Assembly (NCBI GenBank): GCA_030065855.1
Contig: JASJCT010000077.1
Coordinates: 1 to 49,073, forward strand
Length of the DNA stretch: 49,073 bases
DNA from: Myxococcota bacterium
GTDB lineage: Bacteria > Myxococcota_A > Polyangia > JAAYKL01
Direction of reading: 5' to 3'
Shown here: piece after piece, positions 9,322 through 18,758 of the stretch
Layout of the letters: every line of letters begins with the position of its first letter
Numbering within the stretch: position 1 is the first letter of the stretch
The notes under the pieces: generated by a model
The model's input: only the letters and a program-made list of their open reading frames with translations
Databases searched by the model: none
Told to the model about the DNA's origin: nothing
Translations under genes and position numbers: made by a program

Positions 9322-11967
9322 TTACAGCAGCGACAAGTTCTCTACATCTGGGCCCACACACGCAACCACGCGCCGTTCTGGTCGAAGATAGCAATTCGCC
9401 GCATCCCACACTGAAGCGCGGGTCACCTTATCGATATGTGTTGCAAAACGTTCGGCTTCATTATGCCCGTTTCCATACAAAACGTCTAGAGCCACATTCG
9501 CTGCCTTGGTCGAGGTTCGCTGCCACGCAATGGACCGCGCGCCCACCAAGTGGCGCTTGACCCTCAACAATTCACTGGCCTGCGGTGGTTTCTGGCACGC
9601 TTGGGCCACTTCCGCCAGCATGGCCTGGGCCACCGCGACTTCATTGCCGGGTGACGTGGCTGCATATAAGGCAATATGGCCGTGTTCAATGCCCTGCAGA
9701 GAAAACGCGGTCACAGAATACGCGAGCCCTTTTTTCTCTCGAATGGCCTCGAACAGTCGCCCCCCGTGGCCCCCTAGAATTTCGATCAACATATCAACAG
9801 CATATCTATCCGCATCTGTAATCCGGGCGCCGGGGAATCCCATGATCAGGTGGGACTGCTCCTTGGTCAGAGAATGGGTGACCTGCACGGGCGAGGTCAG
9901 TGGTTTCCAGGGCGATGGCGGCTTTATTCGCTGCTTGCGACGCCCATCCAGGACAAAATGCTGATCGACAAGATCCCTGATCTGAACCACGTCCACGTCG
10001 CCAACCACGCTCATTACCATCGCGCCGGGCTTGGTCACGCGTCTGAGATGTCGCTTGAGCACAGCGGCCTCCAACGCCGCCACTGTCTCCTCGTATCCAA
10101 AGACAGGGCGGCTGTAAGGATGCTGGCCATAAAGCGCTTGATAAAATAATTTAAATGCCTGCTGGGCCGGATGGGTCAGGCTCGCTCGGATCTCCTCGAT
10201 GAGCAGCTCTTTTTCCCGCGTGACCTCTTTTTCTGGGAAGCTCGGATTTCTCAGGCACGCACCCATCAGGGACAGCCCTTTTTCAAAATTTCGCCTTAAG
10301 AATTCTCCGTACATCCCAATGGTGTTGCGCCCAGAGAACCCGCCGATGGCGCAGGCCAGGGCATCCATTTGTCGGGCGATATCCAGAGCACTGAGATCGC
10401 CTGTTCCCCGGGTGATAGCATTGGCGAGCAGCGCTGAAATCCCCGCCTCTGCATCTGTCTCCATGCGCGATCCCCCTAAGAAAGCAGATCTGGCTGACAC
10501 CAGTCGCGCCCCGGGTTCAGCGCGGACAACCAGCACATCCCCGGTCCCTAATTCGCATACTGTTGTCTTGACTGACGGGGCCGACTTGGTCCGCGACAAT
10601 GCGCCTGGCTTTTTGGTTTTCTTAATGGGGTTTAATAGCACCGCGGTTAGCTTTTCACCGGCTAACTGTTTCTTTGACCCCCTCCCAGTCACCCAGGGTA
10701 TCTGCCCGCCCTTAGCATAACCGGAAACATCTGGGACAACCGCAGCCAAACTGGCAGACGACGGTACCAAATAACGACGCGCCACCTCCCGCAGATCGTC
10801 TGGCTCTTTACTGGCGACTGCAGCGAGATACTTATTTTCAAACGTCACATCCCCGACGTGGAGGCCATAGAACCCCAACTTTCGCGCAATGCCGTCAACG
10901 GTCTCCTCTGAATATACCTTGTCGCTCTCGATCAGAATTTTTGCTTTATCGAGCTCTTCCCCTTGAACGGGATCCAATGCAACACGGTCGATCTCCCTTA
11001 GGATCGCCCGTGTCGCCCGCTCCAAATTTGTCGGGGGGACTGTTGCGAACACGCCGAAAATCCCCGCGTCTTTGGGGGTGTAATTCATCGACCGAATCCC
11101 TGTGACCAGCCCCTGATCCCGACGGATCCGGGTTTCCAAACGCGCGCTCATGCCCTGTCCCAGGACAGCCGCCAGGAGATCCAAGGACGGCGTGTGCCCG
11201 TGGGTAAGCCCAGGAACAGGGTACCCAATCGCGATATGGGCTTCGGAAATATGCCGCACATCCCAAGCAACGCGCGGCCGGCGTTGAGCTGGCTCAACAC
11301 AGCGCGTCGATCGGTCAGGTACCGGACGGGTTGCTAGATCTCCAAAAGCAGCGGCAATGCGCTTGAGCATGTTGCGCGATTCAAAGTCTCCGGAAACGAC
11401 GAACGTCATGTTGTCCGCGGTGTACCACCGTTTATAAAAATCAACGACCATCTCCCGGGTGAATTTGCGGACCGTTCGGCTGTAGCCAATAACCGGCCGG
11501 CCATACGGGTGCTTTTTGAATACATTATTAAATAGCCGTTGCGCCAAACATCGCTCTGGCGAGTCCTCGCCCATCCTGATTTCTTCCAGGATAACCGGTA
11601 GCTCCCGGCTCAGTTCCTCCTGATCCAACGCCGGGTGTTGTATGGCATCGGCGAGAATATCGAGTCCCTGGGATCCGTATCGACTGGCCAGGGTGATGTG
11701 AAACACAGTTTCATCGTGGGACGTCCAAGCGTTGATCTGTCCCCCGGCGCGCTCCACATCCCGGGCGATCTCCCCGACCTCTCGCTTGGCAGTCCCCTTA
11801 AACAGCATGTGCTCGAACACATGGGCGAGCCCTTCCTCTCCCTTCATTTCATCGGCGCTCCCCACTGCTACCCACATCTGGAAGGCGATGACAGGCGAGG
11901 CGCTATTCGGAGCGAGCACCACCTTTAGACCGTTTTCGAGTTGTTCGACCACTGGTTTCATCAACAT
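9322..11967 (-). CDS. M16-family zinc metallopeptidase, two-module (pitrilysin-like)
   Basis: 881 residues made of two M16 modules. The first has the inverted zinc motif H-V-F-E-H (residues 49-53) in GLAHVFEHMLFKGT and the downstream acidic segment VILEEIRMGED that supplies the third ligand. The second module (from about residue 465) keeps the fold (SALLANAITRGTG) but lacks H-x-x-E-H, the usual inactive half. No signal peptide is seen, so it is probably cytoplasmic. Two starts are possible: ATG at 11967 or ATG two codons later at 11961. AGAGGAG is spaced better for 11961. Relatives degrade peptides, presequences or proteolytic debris. Confidence 0.93.
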   Translation of the reverse strand: MLMKPVVEQLENGLKVVLAPNSASPVIAFQMWVAVGSADEMKGEEGLAHVFEHMLFKGTAKREVGEIARDVERAGGQINAWTSHDETVFHITLASRYGSQGLDILADAIQHPALDQEELSRELPVILEEIRMGEDSPERCLAQRLFNNVFKKHPYGRPVIGYSRTVRKFTREMVVDFYKRWYTADNMTFVVSGDFESRNMLKRIAAAFGDLATRPVPDRSTRCVEPAQRRPRVAWDVRHISEAHIAIGYPVPGLTHGHTPSLDLLAAVLGQGMSARLETRIRRDQGLVTGIRSMNYTPKDAGIFGVFATVPPTNLERATRAILREIDRVALDPVQGEELDKAKILIESDKVYSEETVDGIARKLGFYGLHVGDVTFENKYLAAVASKEPDDLREVARRYLVPSSASLAAVVPDVSGYAKGGQIPWVTGRGSKKQLAGEKLTAVLLNPIKKTKKPGALSRTKSAPSVKTTVCELGTGDVLVVRAEPGARLVSARSAFLGGSRMETDAEAGISALLANAITRGTGDLSALDIARQMDALACAIGGFSGRNTIGMYGEFLRRNFEKGLSLMGACLRNPSFPEKEVTREKELLIEEIRASLTHPAQQAFKLFYQALYGQHPYSRPVFGYEETVAALEAAVLKRHLRRVTKPGAMVMSVVGDVDVVQIRDLVDQHFVLDGRRKQRIKPPSPWKPLTSPVQVTHSLTKEQSHLIMGFPGARITDADRYAVDMLIEILGGHGGRLFEAIREKKGLAYSVTAFSLQGIEHGHIALYAATSPGNEVAVAQAMLAEVAQACQKPPQASELLRVKRHLVGARSIAWQRTSTKAANVALDVLYGNGHNEAERFATHIDKVTRASVWDAANCYLRPERRVVACVGPDVENLSLL

Positions 11968-12077
11968 TCACTCCTCTTTGACGGTACTACCTGACACGCT
12001 TTATTGCTTTTGTCGATAGCCGGACGTCCCTGTTCTGGGTTTCCCCAGCCGGGCTATCCCTGGCGAGCCATTGGTAG

Positions 12078-13538
12078 ATGCAGTATAACCAAAGAAATAG
12101 GGATTCGACCTATGATCAGGGTCGTCACGAAATACGGGCATCTGTGAATTTTGATCGCAAAAAAATTCGGAAAGCGAGCCTTGAGATGGCCCTCGCACTG
12201 GCTCGCGAAATCCCAGAGCATAGGGTCATCGACGACCCGGATGTCCTCGAGGGCCTGGCTGGTGACGAATCCCACTTGGCCCCTGTGCTACCTGACATTG
12301 CCGTGCGCGTAGAAGCGGCTGAGGACGTGATTGCCACCCTTAAAGCAGCCGAGCGATTTTCAGTGCCAGTAACCCCCCGATCCGGGGGCACTGGAAAAGC
12401 AGGCGGCGCCATCCCCATCTACGGAGGGGTCGTCCTTGATACATCCCGCATGCATCGCATTCTGGACATCGATCGCATCAACTTAACAGCTCTCGTGGAA
12501 CCCGGGTGTATCACAGGGGTGTTTCAAGCCACTGTCGAGCAAGAGGGTCTCTTTTTTCCACCTGATCCCAACAGTCTAGAAACCTGCTGCCTCGGGGGTA
12601 ATGTAGCCCACAACGCGGGCGGTCCGAGGGCATTCAAATACGGTGTTACGCGCGAATACGTGCGGGGTCTCGACGCCGTTCTCATGGGTGGGCGTATGCT
12701 GAATGTAGGTTGCAACACGGTTAAAAGCGTCGCCGGTTATGACCTGACCCGCTTGCTTACCGGATCTGAAGGCACCTTGGGTGTGTTCACGATGCTTCGG
12801 CTGGCGCTGATCCCCAAGCCCCCAGAGGTGGCCACCTTGCTCGCCTGTTTTTCCGATGAAATTGCTGCCAGCCGGGCTGTCTCCCGCATCATCGACCTGG
12901 GCCTGGTACCGAGGGTTCTGGAGTTCATGGACGAAGTGCTCGTGGAGACGATCCGCAAATCCGGAGCGAGCAGTGTGCCAGAGGGAACCGGTGCCCTGCT
13001 CCTGGCTGAAATGGACGGCCCTTCCGAAACAATCGTAGAGACCGACGTGCTGAAATTCGCAGATGCGTGCGAGGCGGAACAGGCGGTAGAAATACTAATG
13101 GCCCGCCATGTAGGGGAGCGCAAAGCACTTTGGTCAGCCCGGCGCACCCTCACTGACGCAGTCAAAGCCCGGTTCAACCACAAAATCGCCGAGGACATTG
13201 TGGTACCGCGCAGGCGGGCGCCAGAACTCCTTCAGGGACTCCGGGATCTTCATCTGCAATACGGCGTTACATTTGCATCATACGGACATGCAGGGGATGG
13301 CAACTATCACGTGAATGTGCTGTGGGAAGACGACGACTGGCATCCTGAGCCAGCCGTAGAGGATGTGTTCCGGCTCGTCCTGAATTTGGGCGGGTCGATC
13401 ACTGGAGAACACGGTATCGGCATTGCCAAGAAAAAATATCTCCCTTGGGAAAAGGGCAATGACCAGATCGCCATCCAGCGCGATCTGAAACGCGTGTTTG
13501 ATCCTACGGGCTTGCTAAATCCGGGTAAGATTTTCTAG
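12078..13538 (+). CDS. FAD-linked oxidase, GlcD/D-lactate dehydrogenase type
   Basis: 486 residues. The FAD-binding PCMH domain shows VTPRSGGTGKAGGA, LVEPGCITG, FPPDPNS and CLGGNVAHNAGG; the C-terminal FAD-oxidase domain shows YGHAGDGNYHVN and GEHGIGIAKKKYL. Relatives oxidise glycolate, D-lactate or other 2-hydroxyacids and pass electrons to Fe-S partners or ETF. No GlcE/GlcF partner is adjacent, but etfBA lie nearby, so ETF is a plausible acceptor (inference). The first 22 residues are unlike the family; GTG at 12144 or ATG at 12186 may be the true start, and no strong ribosome-binding site decides between them. Confidence 0.9.
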   Translation: MQYNQRNRDSTYDQGRHEIRASVNFDRKKIRKASLEMALALAREIPEHRVIDDPDVLEGLAGDESHLAPVLPDIAVRVEAAEDVIATLKAAERFSVPVTPRSGGTGKAGGAIPIYGGVVLDTSRMHRILDIDRINLTALVEPGCITGVFQATVEQEGLFFPPDPNSLETCCLGGNVAHNAGGPRAFKYGVTREYVRGLDAVLMGGRMLNVGCNTVKSVAGYDLTRLLTGSEGTLGVFTMLRLALIPKPPEVATLLACFSDEIAASRAVSRIIDLGLVPRVLEFMDEVLVETIRKSGASSVPEGTGALLLAEMDGPSETIVETDVLKFADACEAEQAVEILMARHVGERKALWSARRTLTDAVKARFNHKIAEDIVVPRRRAPELLQGLRDLHLQYGVTFASYGHAGDGNYHVNVLWEDDDWHPEPAVEDVFRLVLNLGGSITGEHGIGIAKKKYLPWEKGNDQIAIQRDLKRVFDPTGLLNPGKIF

Positions 13539-13562
13539 CGGTTTTTTCCCAGCCCCCACGAT

Positions 13563-13808
13563 CTATTTCCGATTTGTACACCAGGGACAGATGCGGTTGC
13601 GCGTGCGGTCCCAAGATTCGAAAGGTCGACCACATCTCAAACAAGACACCTTTCCAGAGAGCGTTGGGTGAGGTGGTGGTTTCTTATGACGCGATGGGAT
13701 AAGGCTATCTTCCGAGGATGACCCAATATCACTATCGCCTAGATGCTCCCTATCGGCGCTCTTTTTGCGGTGTTTCTCGCTCTGACAATTATTAACGTTT
13801 GTGGTCAT
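13563..13808 (-). CDS. Small zinc-ribbon protein
   Basis: 81 residues. The N-terminal 45 residues are polar and probably disordered. The C-terminus has two CxxC knuckles: CLRCGRPF and, 13 residues on, CPWC, a pattern seen in short zinc-ribbon proteins of unknown function (CLRCGRPFxSxDRxxNRIC type). It lies 105 bases downstream of the RRM gene on the same strand and may be cotranscribed with it. The family is likely; the role is unknown. Confidence 0.7.
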   Translation of the reverse strand: MTTNVNNCQSEKHRKKSADREHLGDSDIGSSSEDSLIPSRHKKPPPHPTLSGKVSCLRCGRPFESWDRTRNRICPWCTNRK

Positions 13809-13913
13809 CTCGTATTATAGCTCCAAGCCGCTCACAGTGAGTGCACGAAATGGTCCCAGTGTCAAACTGTTTTTTGGGATGGGTCAAAAGATCAATTTCC
13901 TTAAATCAAATCT

Positions 13914-14276
13914 CTACCATCGATTGCGATCACCGCCGTCTCGATCGTTTCGACCGAACCTGGATCGGTTTCGATAGCCACCACCACCGCCACCGGGGCC
14001 ACCTCTGCCTCCACCATCTCTGCGGGGGCCTCTCATTTGGGCAACGTCCACCTTAATGGTTCTGCCGTCCAATTCTGTGCCGTCCATCTCTTCGATTGCA
14101 CTTTGGGCGGATGCCTCATCCTGAAATGTGATGAAGCCAAAGCCTCTTGAGCGATTCGTATTGCGATCCACAATCACTTTCACTTCTTCGAGCTCTCCAA
14201 ACCGCTCGAACGCTGCGCGAAGTTCTCCATCGCCCGTGTTCCAGCTCAATCCGCCGATAAACAGTTTCTTTGACAT
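13914..14276 (-). CDS. Glycine-rich RRM RNA-binding protein
   Basis: 120 residues from the ATG at 14274-14276, chosen because AAGGAAAAGAG precedes it and MSKKLFIGGLSW is the usual family start. One RRM domain (residues 1-80) has RNP2 (LFIGGL) and RNP1 (RGFGFITF). A Gly/Arg/Asp-rich tail follows (residues 82-120, with a run of six Gly). Bacterial proteins of this type resemble plant GRPs, bind RNA without strong specificity and are often cold-induced. The 421-base leader region upstream has no gene. Confidence 0.93.
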   Translation of the reverse strand: MSKKLFIGGLSWNTGDGELRAAFERFGELEEVKVIVDRNTNRSRGFGFITFQDEASAQSAIEEMDGTELDGRTIKVDVAQMRGPRRDGGGRGGPGGGGGGYRNRSRFGRNDRDGGDRNRW

Positions 14277-14697
14277 CTCTTTTCCTTCTCCATTCCTGAC
14301 GAGCGCTTGCGCCGCCATTTACTACATGTCCGCGGGCGGGGAGGAAATGCTTACAACCCGCGACGGCCACTTGGGCCATTCCATAATTTCTCGGGACCTC
14401 GTGGGTCGCCGACATCCATCTGAGCGCAATGGCTCCTTTTCTGTTCACCCAACACAGCACATCCAAGCGGGTGTGTCTGAACGTATTTGCGTAAAATGAG
14501 GCTTCCGCTTAATTGGGGCATGCTGCGCAAGAAGGCCGTAATCACGGCCCGAGATTTGTTTAATACATTTGAAGGCGATATGGCTCCAATCAGCTGTCTC
14601 ATGCGGCGGGCACGTCTTAGATGCCCCCATAACACCGACCAACTTGCACGCATTATACTCGCATCAAAACTTTTTGGCAATCGATTGGATACATGAT
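14277..14697. other. Long non-coding stretch upstream of the RRM gene
   Basis: 421 bases between the RRM start and the lgt stop. Short frames exist on both strands (14351-14680 minus, 14487-14696 plus) but neither has a recognisable domain or convincing ribosome-binding site. The stretch probably holds the RRM promoter and leader. I see no tRNA or clear riboswitch. Confidence 0.4.
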
Positions 14698-15582
14698 CTA
14701 TTTGCGGCGTTTTTTGCCCCTGCGTCGCTTCACAGCCGCCACCGGCACCTTAGGCGCAGGCTGTTTATCAGCAGAGGGCTCGGGAGGGGCACCCTTTTTG
14801 AAAGCCCACACGAGCATGGCCACGCCGCACAAAAAGGGCAGGATGGAGAGGTATTGACCCATCGTGAGAAACGACTCTTTTTCAATCAACCGGTCGACCT
14901 GGTACTCCTTTACAAACTCGATTAAAAATCGACCCAAAAAATAAAGCACGAGAAATGTCCCCGCGAGTAATCCCCGCGGCCTCTTTTCCCTGCCTGCGAT
15001 TCGGTCGACAAGATACAAGGTGGCGAGGACAAGCAGGCCAAAGAAAAACTCGTAGAGCTGGGATGGATGCCGGGCCACACCGCCACCGTCATATCGAACA
15101 AATCTCACTGCCCAGGGAACATCGGTTTCGCGGCCGACGATCTCAGAATTGAAGAAATTGCCGAGCCTTACCGAAGCAGCACCCACAGCTGCCGACATTG
15201 AGAACCGATCGAGTACTTCGATAATCGGCACCTTATACCGGCGGGCAAACCAAACAAGGGCGATAACGAGCCCGATGGTCGCGCCGTGGCTGGCCAATCC
15301 CCCTTTCCAAACATATAGAATGGTTATCGGATCCTTTAAGAAACGCTCGGGCTCGTAGAAAAGACAATGGCCGAGACGCGCGCCAGCGAGCACTGCAATG
15401 ACGCCCCACATGAGGAATTTTTCTGCGATTTCAACCGCATACCCGCCCCGCAGCATCTGGCGCCGCCAGATAATGAACCCGATGTAGAGCATGGTGGCGA
15501 AAATAATGCCGTAATAGCGGAGCTGGAGCGGACCCAAGCGCACAATGGTTGGGTCCAAATTGAAGACAATGCCGTGATCCAA
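14698..15582 (-). CDS. lgt: Prolipoprotein diacylglyceryl transferase
   Basis: 294 residues, polytopic inner-membrane enzyme that attaches diacylglycerol to lipobox cysteines. The Lgt signature VRLGNFFNSEIVGRE is present, as are LQLRYYGIIFA near the N-terminus and GGLASHGATIGL. At least seven hydrophobic helices are visible, and the C-terminus is very basic (KRRRGKKRRK). The start is TTG at 15580-15582 after AAAGGAAG. It is relevant here because at least seven predicted lipoproteins lie in the window. It is divergent from the MBL gene at 15733. Confidence 0.96.
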   Translation of the reverse strand: MDHGIVFNLDPTIVRLGPLQLRYYGIIFATMLYIGFIIWRRQMLRGGYAVEIAEKFLMWGVIAVLAGARLGHCLFYEPERFLKDPITILYVWKGGLASHGATIGLVIALVWFARRYKVPIIEVLDRFSMSAAVGAASVRLGNFFNSEIVGRETDVPWAVRFVRYDGGGVARHPSQLYEFFFGLLVLATLYLVDRIAGREKRPRGLLAGTFLVLYFLGRFLIEFVKEYQVDRLIEKESFLTMGQYLSILPFLCGVAMLVWAFKKGAPPEPSADKQPAPKVPVAAVKRRRGKKRRK

Positions 15583-15732
15583 GGGTCACTTCCTTTTTTA
15601 ATAAGCCGACGCCGTTCCAATTTACACTTCGACATGGAAAGAGCAAGGGGGCTCTTTAGAATGGGTTAGGGATTGCGGTTGCGGGGGGTTCGACTATAAC
15701 CTGTGGCTGTAAAAAACAACGAGGAGTGCACA

Positions 15733-16653
15733 ATGACGGATGGGACCTTGGATCTTATTGACCTGCCGATCGATCTACCCGGGTATCGGCAATTCTTGAA
15801 CTGCCTGGTATTTAAGACCGATGACCTCACCTTTCTCGTCGACCCAGGACCGACCGCGTCCATGGGCCATCTCCTGGAAACCCTCGATAATTTAAAGATT
15901 GCCAACATAGATTACGTGTTATTGACCCATATCCATTTAGATCACGGCGGGGGCACGGCCAAACTCTTAGAAAAATACCCCATGGCGCGGGTCTATTGCC
16001 ATGAGAGCGGGATCCGGCACATGGTCGACCCCACCCAATTGTGGCTCGGTTCCCTTAAGGTGCTCAAGGAGGTGGGTCAATTGTATGGCGAGCCAGCACC
16101 AGTGCCTGCGGATCGCTTTGCGAGCACTGAAGAAATTGAAGACCGGGGTATCCGGGTCATTCCCACGCCCGGGCATGCACCGCACCATATTTCTTTTCTG
16201 GTTCAGGACATGCTCTTTGCCGGAGAGGCGATCGGCACGCATGTGGACCTCAACAGCGGGTTGCCCTATCTCAGGCCGTCCACGCCCCCCAGGTTTGTCC
16301 TCGATGTGGCCATCGCCTCCCTCGATCGGTTGTTGGCCCTAGAAGCCGAGCCCGCGTGGGTGGTCTTTGCCCACTACGGTGTTGCCGATAATGTATTTTC
16401 GTGGTGCCGCCGGGCAAAAAAACAACTCGCTGTGTGGGTCGAGACCCTGCGCACCCTTGCTGATGCTGGCATGGACGATCTCGAGGATCGATTCTTCAAT
16501 CGCCTCATGGAAATTGATCCCTTGTTCGGCCGCGGTCGGTTCGACGAGCTCCCAGAAGACATTAAACTCAGAGAGCGCTCTTTCCTGGCGAACACCATGG
16601 CCGGCATGCTCGGTTACATCCAATCGGACACTCAGAAGCAACAGGACCGATAA
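15733..16653 (+). CDS. MBL-fold metallo-hydrolase
   Basis: 306 residues from the ATG at 15733, which has GAGGAG eight bases upstream; an in-frame GTG ten codons earlier lacks one. The metallo-beta-lactamase motif is THIHLDHGGG, with later metal ligands in PTPGHAPHH, LFAGEAIG and FAHYG. The glyoxalase II/RNase Z-like fold is clear, but the substrate is not. It is followed two bases after its stop by a MITE-like repeat, on whose other side trmB converges. Confidence 0.88.
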   Translation: MTDGTLDLIDLPIDLPGYRQFLNCLVFKTDDLTFLVDPGPTASMGHLLETLDNLKIANIDYVLLTHIHLDHGGGTAKLLEKYPMARVYCHESGIRHMVDPTQLWLGSLKVLKEVGQLYGEPAPVPADRFASTEEIEDRGIRVIPTPGHAPHHISFLVQDMLFAGEAIGTHVDLNSGLPYLRPSTPPRFVLDVAIASLDRLLALEAEPAWVVFAHYGVADNVFSWCRRAKKQLAVWVETLRTLADAGMDDLEDRFFNRLMEIDPLFGRGRFDELPEDIKLRERSFLANTMAGMLGYIQSDTQKQQDR

Positions 16654-16654
16654 A

Positions 16655-16753
16655 GGCTGCGAAATCCCCTAAGTCCCCTTTTTCAAAGGGGACTTATCAA
16701 TACTCCCCTTTAATAAGGGAGGTTGGGGGGATTTTGACAGGGCGTTCGCAGCC
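16655..16753. repeat. 99-bp MITE/REP-like element with terminal inverted repeats
   Basis: GGCTGCGAA (16655-16663) and TTCGCAGCC (16745-16753) are perfect 9-bp terminal inverted repeats. Inside, AATCCCC on the left and GGGGATT on the right also pair, and CCCCTTTTTCAAAGGGG makes an inner hairpin. The core GTCAAAATCCCCC (minus strand, 16726-16738) recurs at 48909-48921 and, inverted, at 49021-49033. The element sits between the MBL stop and the end of trmB and overlaps the trmB coding end. Confidence 0.75.
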
Positions 16754-17392
16754 TTCCCCTTTTTTGAATAACAACCGGTATATGGGCAATCCAGCTGCCT
16801 CACATTTTATTTCTCTTAATGACGGGGTTGTGAACGGATTGCTGTCGATAGTGCCGTTGCCGCGCACTGGTATCAGGCCAGGCGTGTCCAGCAGCAGCTG
16901 TCGATAATAATCGGCGCGAAAGTCCACGTCGGTCTGGACGAACAGTCCGCCATCTGGTGTTAGCAGGCGGACAACCTCGGCGATGAGCTCGGGAACGATG
17001 ACCATCCGTTTCAAGTGCCGTTTTTTCCACCAGGGATCTGGGAAGTTGATGAAAACATTGGAAAAAATTCCTTGATCCAGCACTCTGGACAGCGCTTGCT
17101 TTGCGTCTCCGAGCCAGGGTTGGATATTGGGTATGGCGCGGTTGCGAGCGCGTTCCAGCACTAGGTGCACCCATTTGCGCCTGATCTCAAGACCGACAAA
17201 GCCCGTATTTGGATTTGACCGGGCCCTTTCCAGTAAGAACCAACCCTTGCCAAAACCGATCTCGAGCTCAAGGCAGGTGTATCCGGCCGGTGCAAAGTCT
17301 GACAACTGGAGATCTCCCACCGCTGGTAAGCTCGGGACATCCCCATAGGAATTGGGGAGACGATCAGGAGATGGGCGTTGTTGCATTGCCAC
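16697..17392 (-). CDS. trmB: tRNA (guanine-N7-)-methyltransferase
   Basis: 231 residues. TrmB motifs in order: LELEIGFGKGWFLLE (SAM motif I), GFVGLEIRRKW, the hallmark INFPDPWWKKRHLKRM, and GGLFVQTDVDFRADYY. It makes m7G46 in tRNA variable loops. The last roughly 19 residues (starting GCERPVKIPPTS) are encoded by the MITE-like element at 16655-16753, so the native C-terminus has been replaced or extended by repeat insertion. The catalytic domain is complete. Confidence 0.93.
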   Translation of the reverse strand: MAMQQRPSPDRLPNSYGDVPSLPAVGDLQLSDFAPAGYTCLELEIGFGKGWFLLERARSNPNTGFVGLEIRRKWVHLVLERARNRAIPNIQPWLGDAKQALSRVLDQGIFSNVFINFPDPWWKKRHLKRMVIVPELIAEVVRLLTPDGGLFVQTDVDFRADYYRQLLLDTPGLIPVRGNGTIDSNPFTTPSLREIKCEAAGLPIYRLLFKKGEGCERPVKIPPTSLIKGEY

Positions 17393-17503
17393 GCTGAATT
17401 TTAGCCTTTCCCATGGTATTGTTGGCCCTGCTGCTGTTGCGAGGGTCTATCTATCTTTCTTTATCGACAAACGCAACCAGAGGCAGCACATAATACACAA
17501 CAC

Positions 17504-18751
17504 ATGGAACGACTCGAGACTGTCACAGTAGATGATTTGGCCGCAGGCGGAGACGGGATTGCCCGGGTACGAGGCAAAGTGTGCTTTGTGCGGCTCGGCG
17601 CGCCTGGGGATCGACTACGCATACGAATCACGCAGAAAAAAAAGAGACTGTTGCGCGGGGAGATAGTCGAGGTCTTGATCCCAAGCCCACAACGGCGGAA
17701 GCCCCCTTGTGTCTATTTTGGCCAGTGTGGCGGGTGCCAATGGCTGCACCTGGATCCGGCCCTTCAAGTCGAGGCCAAGGCCCGCATGCTCAAGCGAGCG
17801 CTCGGCCTGGCTGCGGTCGAAGTCGTGCCTTCCCCGGTGCTCCTTGGATATCGCCGAATGGCGCGCTTTCACTACATCCCACGTGGAGATGGCACAGGGG
17901 TGCTCGGATTCACCCGTTTAAAATCCCGGGAAGTAGTGGATATTGACCACTGCCCCATACTGACGCCCGAGCTTTCCGATTGCATGTTGGACTTGAAAAA
18001 CCAGTTGCTCACCCATATCAACACCCCGGTCGAAGTACGCGTGGCCCATGGGGCCAATGGCATCATCGCGGTCATCGCGGGTGATTGGGATCTGACCCCC
18101 GAGTTCTACGCCTCGGCCAGATCGGCTGTTCCAGACCGGTTTGTAGGCGTGGTTATTTCAGAGGCCGGTTACCAGAGCACGGTGGCCGGTCAAAAGAATA
18201 CAATCATCGCAGCAGGAGACGGAACCCCTCTTGTCACGCCTGCTGCCGGGTTTGCACAGGTAAATCCGCACATCAACCTCTCCCTTGGCCAGACCGTGGC
18301 TGGGTGGCTGGATCAAGGCACCCACGCGACCGCCCTGGAGCTATTTGCCGGTGCCGGCAATTGGACTGGGATTTTGGCCAAACAGATCAGACGGGTCAAA
18401 GCCGTGGAGATCGACACTGCCGCGTGTAGGGCATTGCAGGAGAACGTTGACCGCCGCGGGTTGAAAGGGGTCACAGTACTCGCAAAAAACGCCTTTGAGG
18501 CATACACAACAGCCAAAGAAGCATACGACCTGGTCGTGCTCGATCCCCCAAGGACTGGAGACCTGGATCTCGCCCGGGTGTTGGCCAGGGGCAGCCATCG
18601 GGCCCTGCTCTACATTTCATGTGACCCGGCCACCCTGTCGCGGGACTTGGCCGAACTCAACCAGGGCGGATATCACATCAAGGCAGCGAGAGGGTTTGAT
18701 ATGTTTCCCAACACACCGCACATGGAGTCAGCAGTGCTGTTGGAACGATGA
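17504..18751 (+). CDS. 23S rRNA (uracil-5-)-methyltransferase, RumA/RlmD family
   Basis: 415 residues. An N-terminal TRAM domain (1-60) is followed by the 4Fe-4S cysteines C69, C75, C78 and C150, whose spacing (6, 3 and 72) matches what I recall for E. coli RumA. The methyltransferase part has ALELFAGAGNWTG (motif I), VVLDPPRTG (motif IV), the catalytic Cys373 in YISCDPATLSRDL and the final general base in FPNTPHMESAVLLER. It makes m5U in rRNA, or possibly tRNA as TrmFO/TrmA-like relatives do. It is divergent from trmB with a 111-bp shared promoter region. Confidence 0.92.
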   Translation: MERLETVTVDDLAAGGDGIARVRGKVCFVRLGAPGDRLRIRITQKKKRLLRGEIVEVLIPSPQRRKPPCVYFGQCGGCQWLHLDPALQVEAKARMLKRALGLAAVEVVPSPVLLGYRRMARFHYIPRGDGTGVLGFTRLKSREVVDIDHCPILTPELSDCMLDLKNQLLTHINTPVEVRVAHGANGIIAVIAGDWDLTPEFYASARSAVPDRFVGVVISEAGYQSTVAGQKNTIIAAGDGTPLVTPAAGFAQVNPHINLSLGQTVAGWLDQGTHATALELFAGAGNWTGILAKQIRRVKAVEIDTAACRALQENVDRRGLKGVTVLAKNAFEAYTTAKEAYDLVVLDPPRTGDLDLARVLARGSHRALLYISCDPATLSRDLAELNQGGYHIKAARGFDMFPNTPHMESAVLLER

Positions 18752-18758
18752 TCAATGC

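Noticed and set aside
8569..9414. Plus-strand 281-codon frame across etfB
   Set aside because: Shadow of a well-conserved gene on the other strand; no domain.
14351..14680. Minus-strand coding sequence of 109 codons upstream of the RRM gene
   Set aside because: No ribosome-binding site and no domain-like sequence; it overlaps a plus-strand frame of the same quality.
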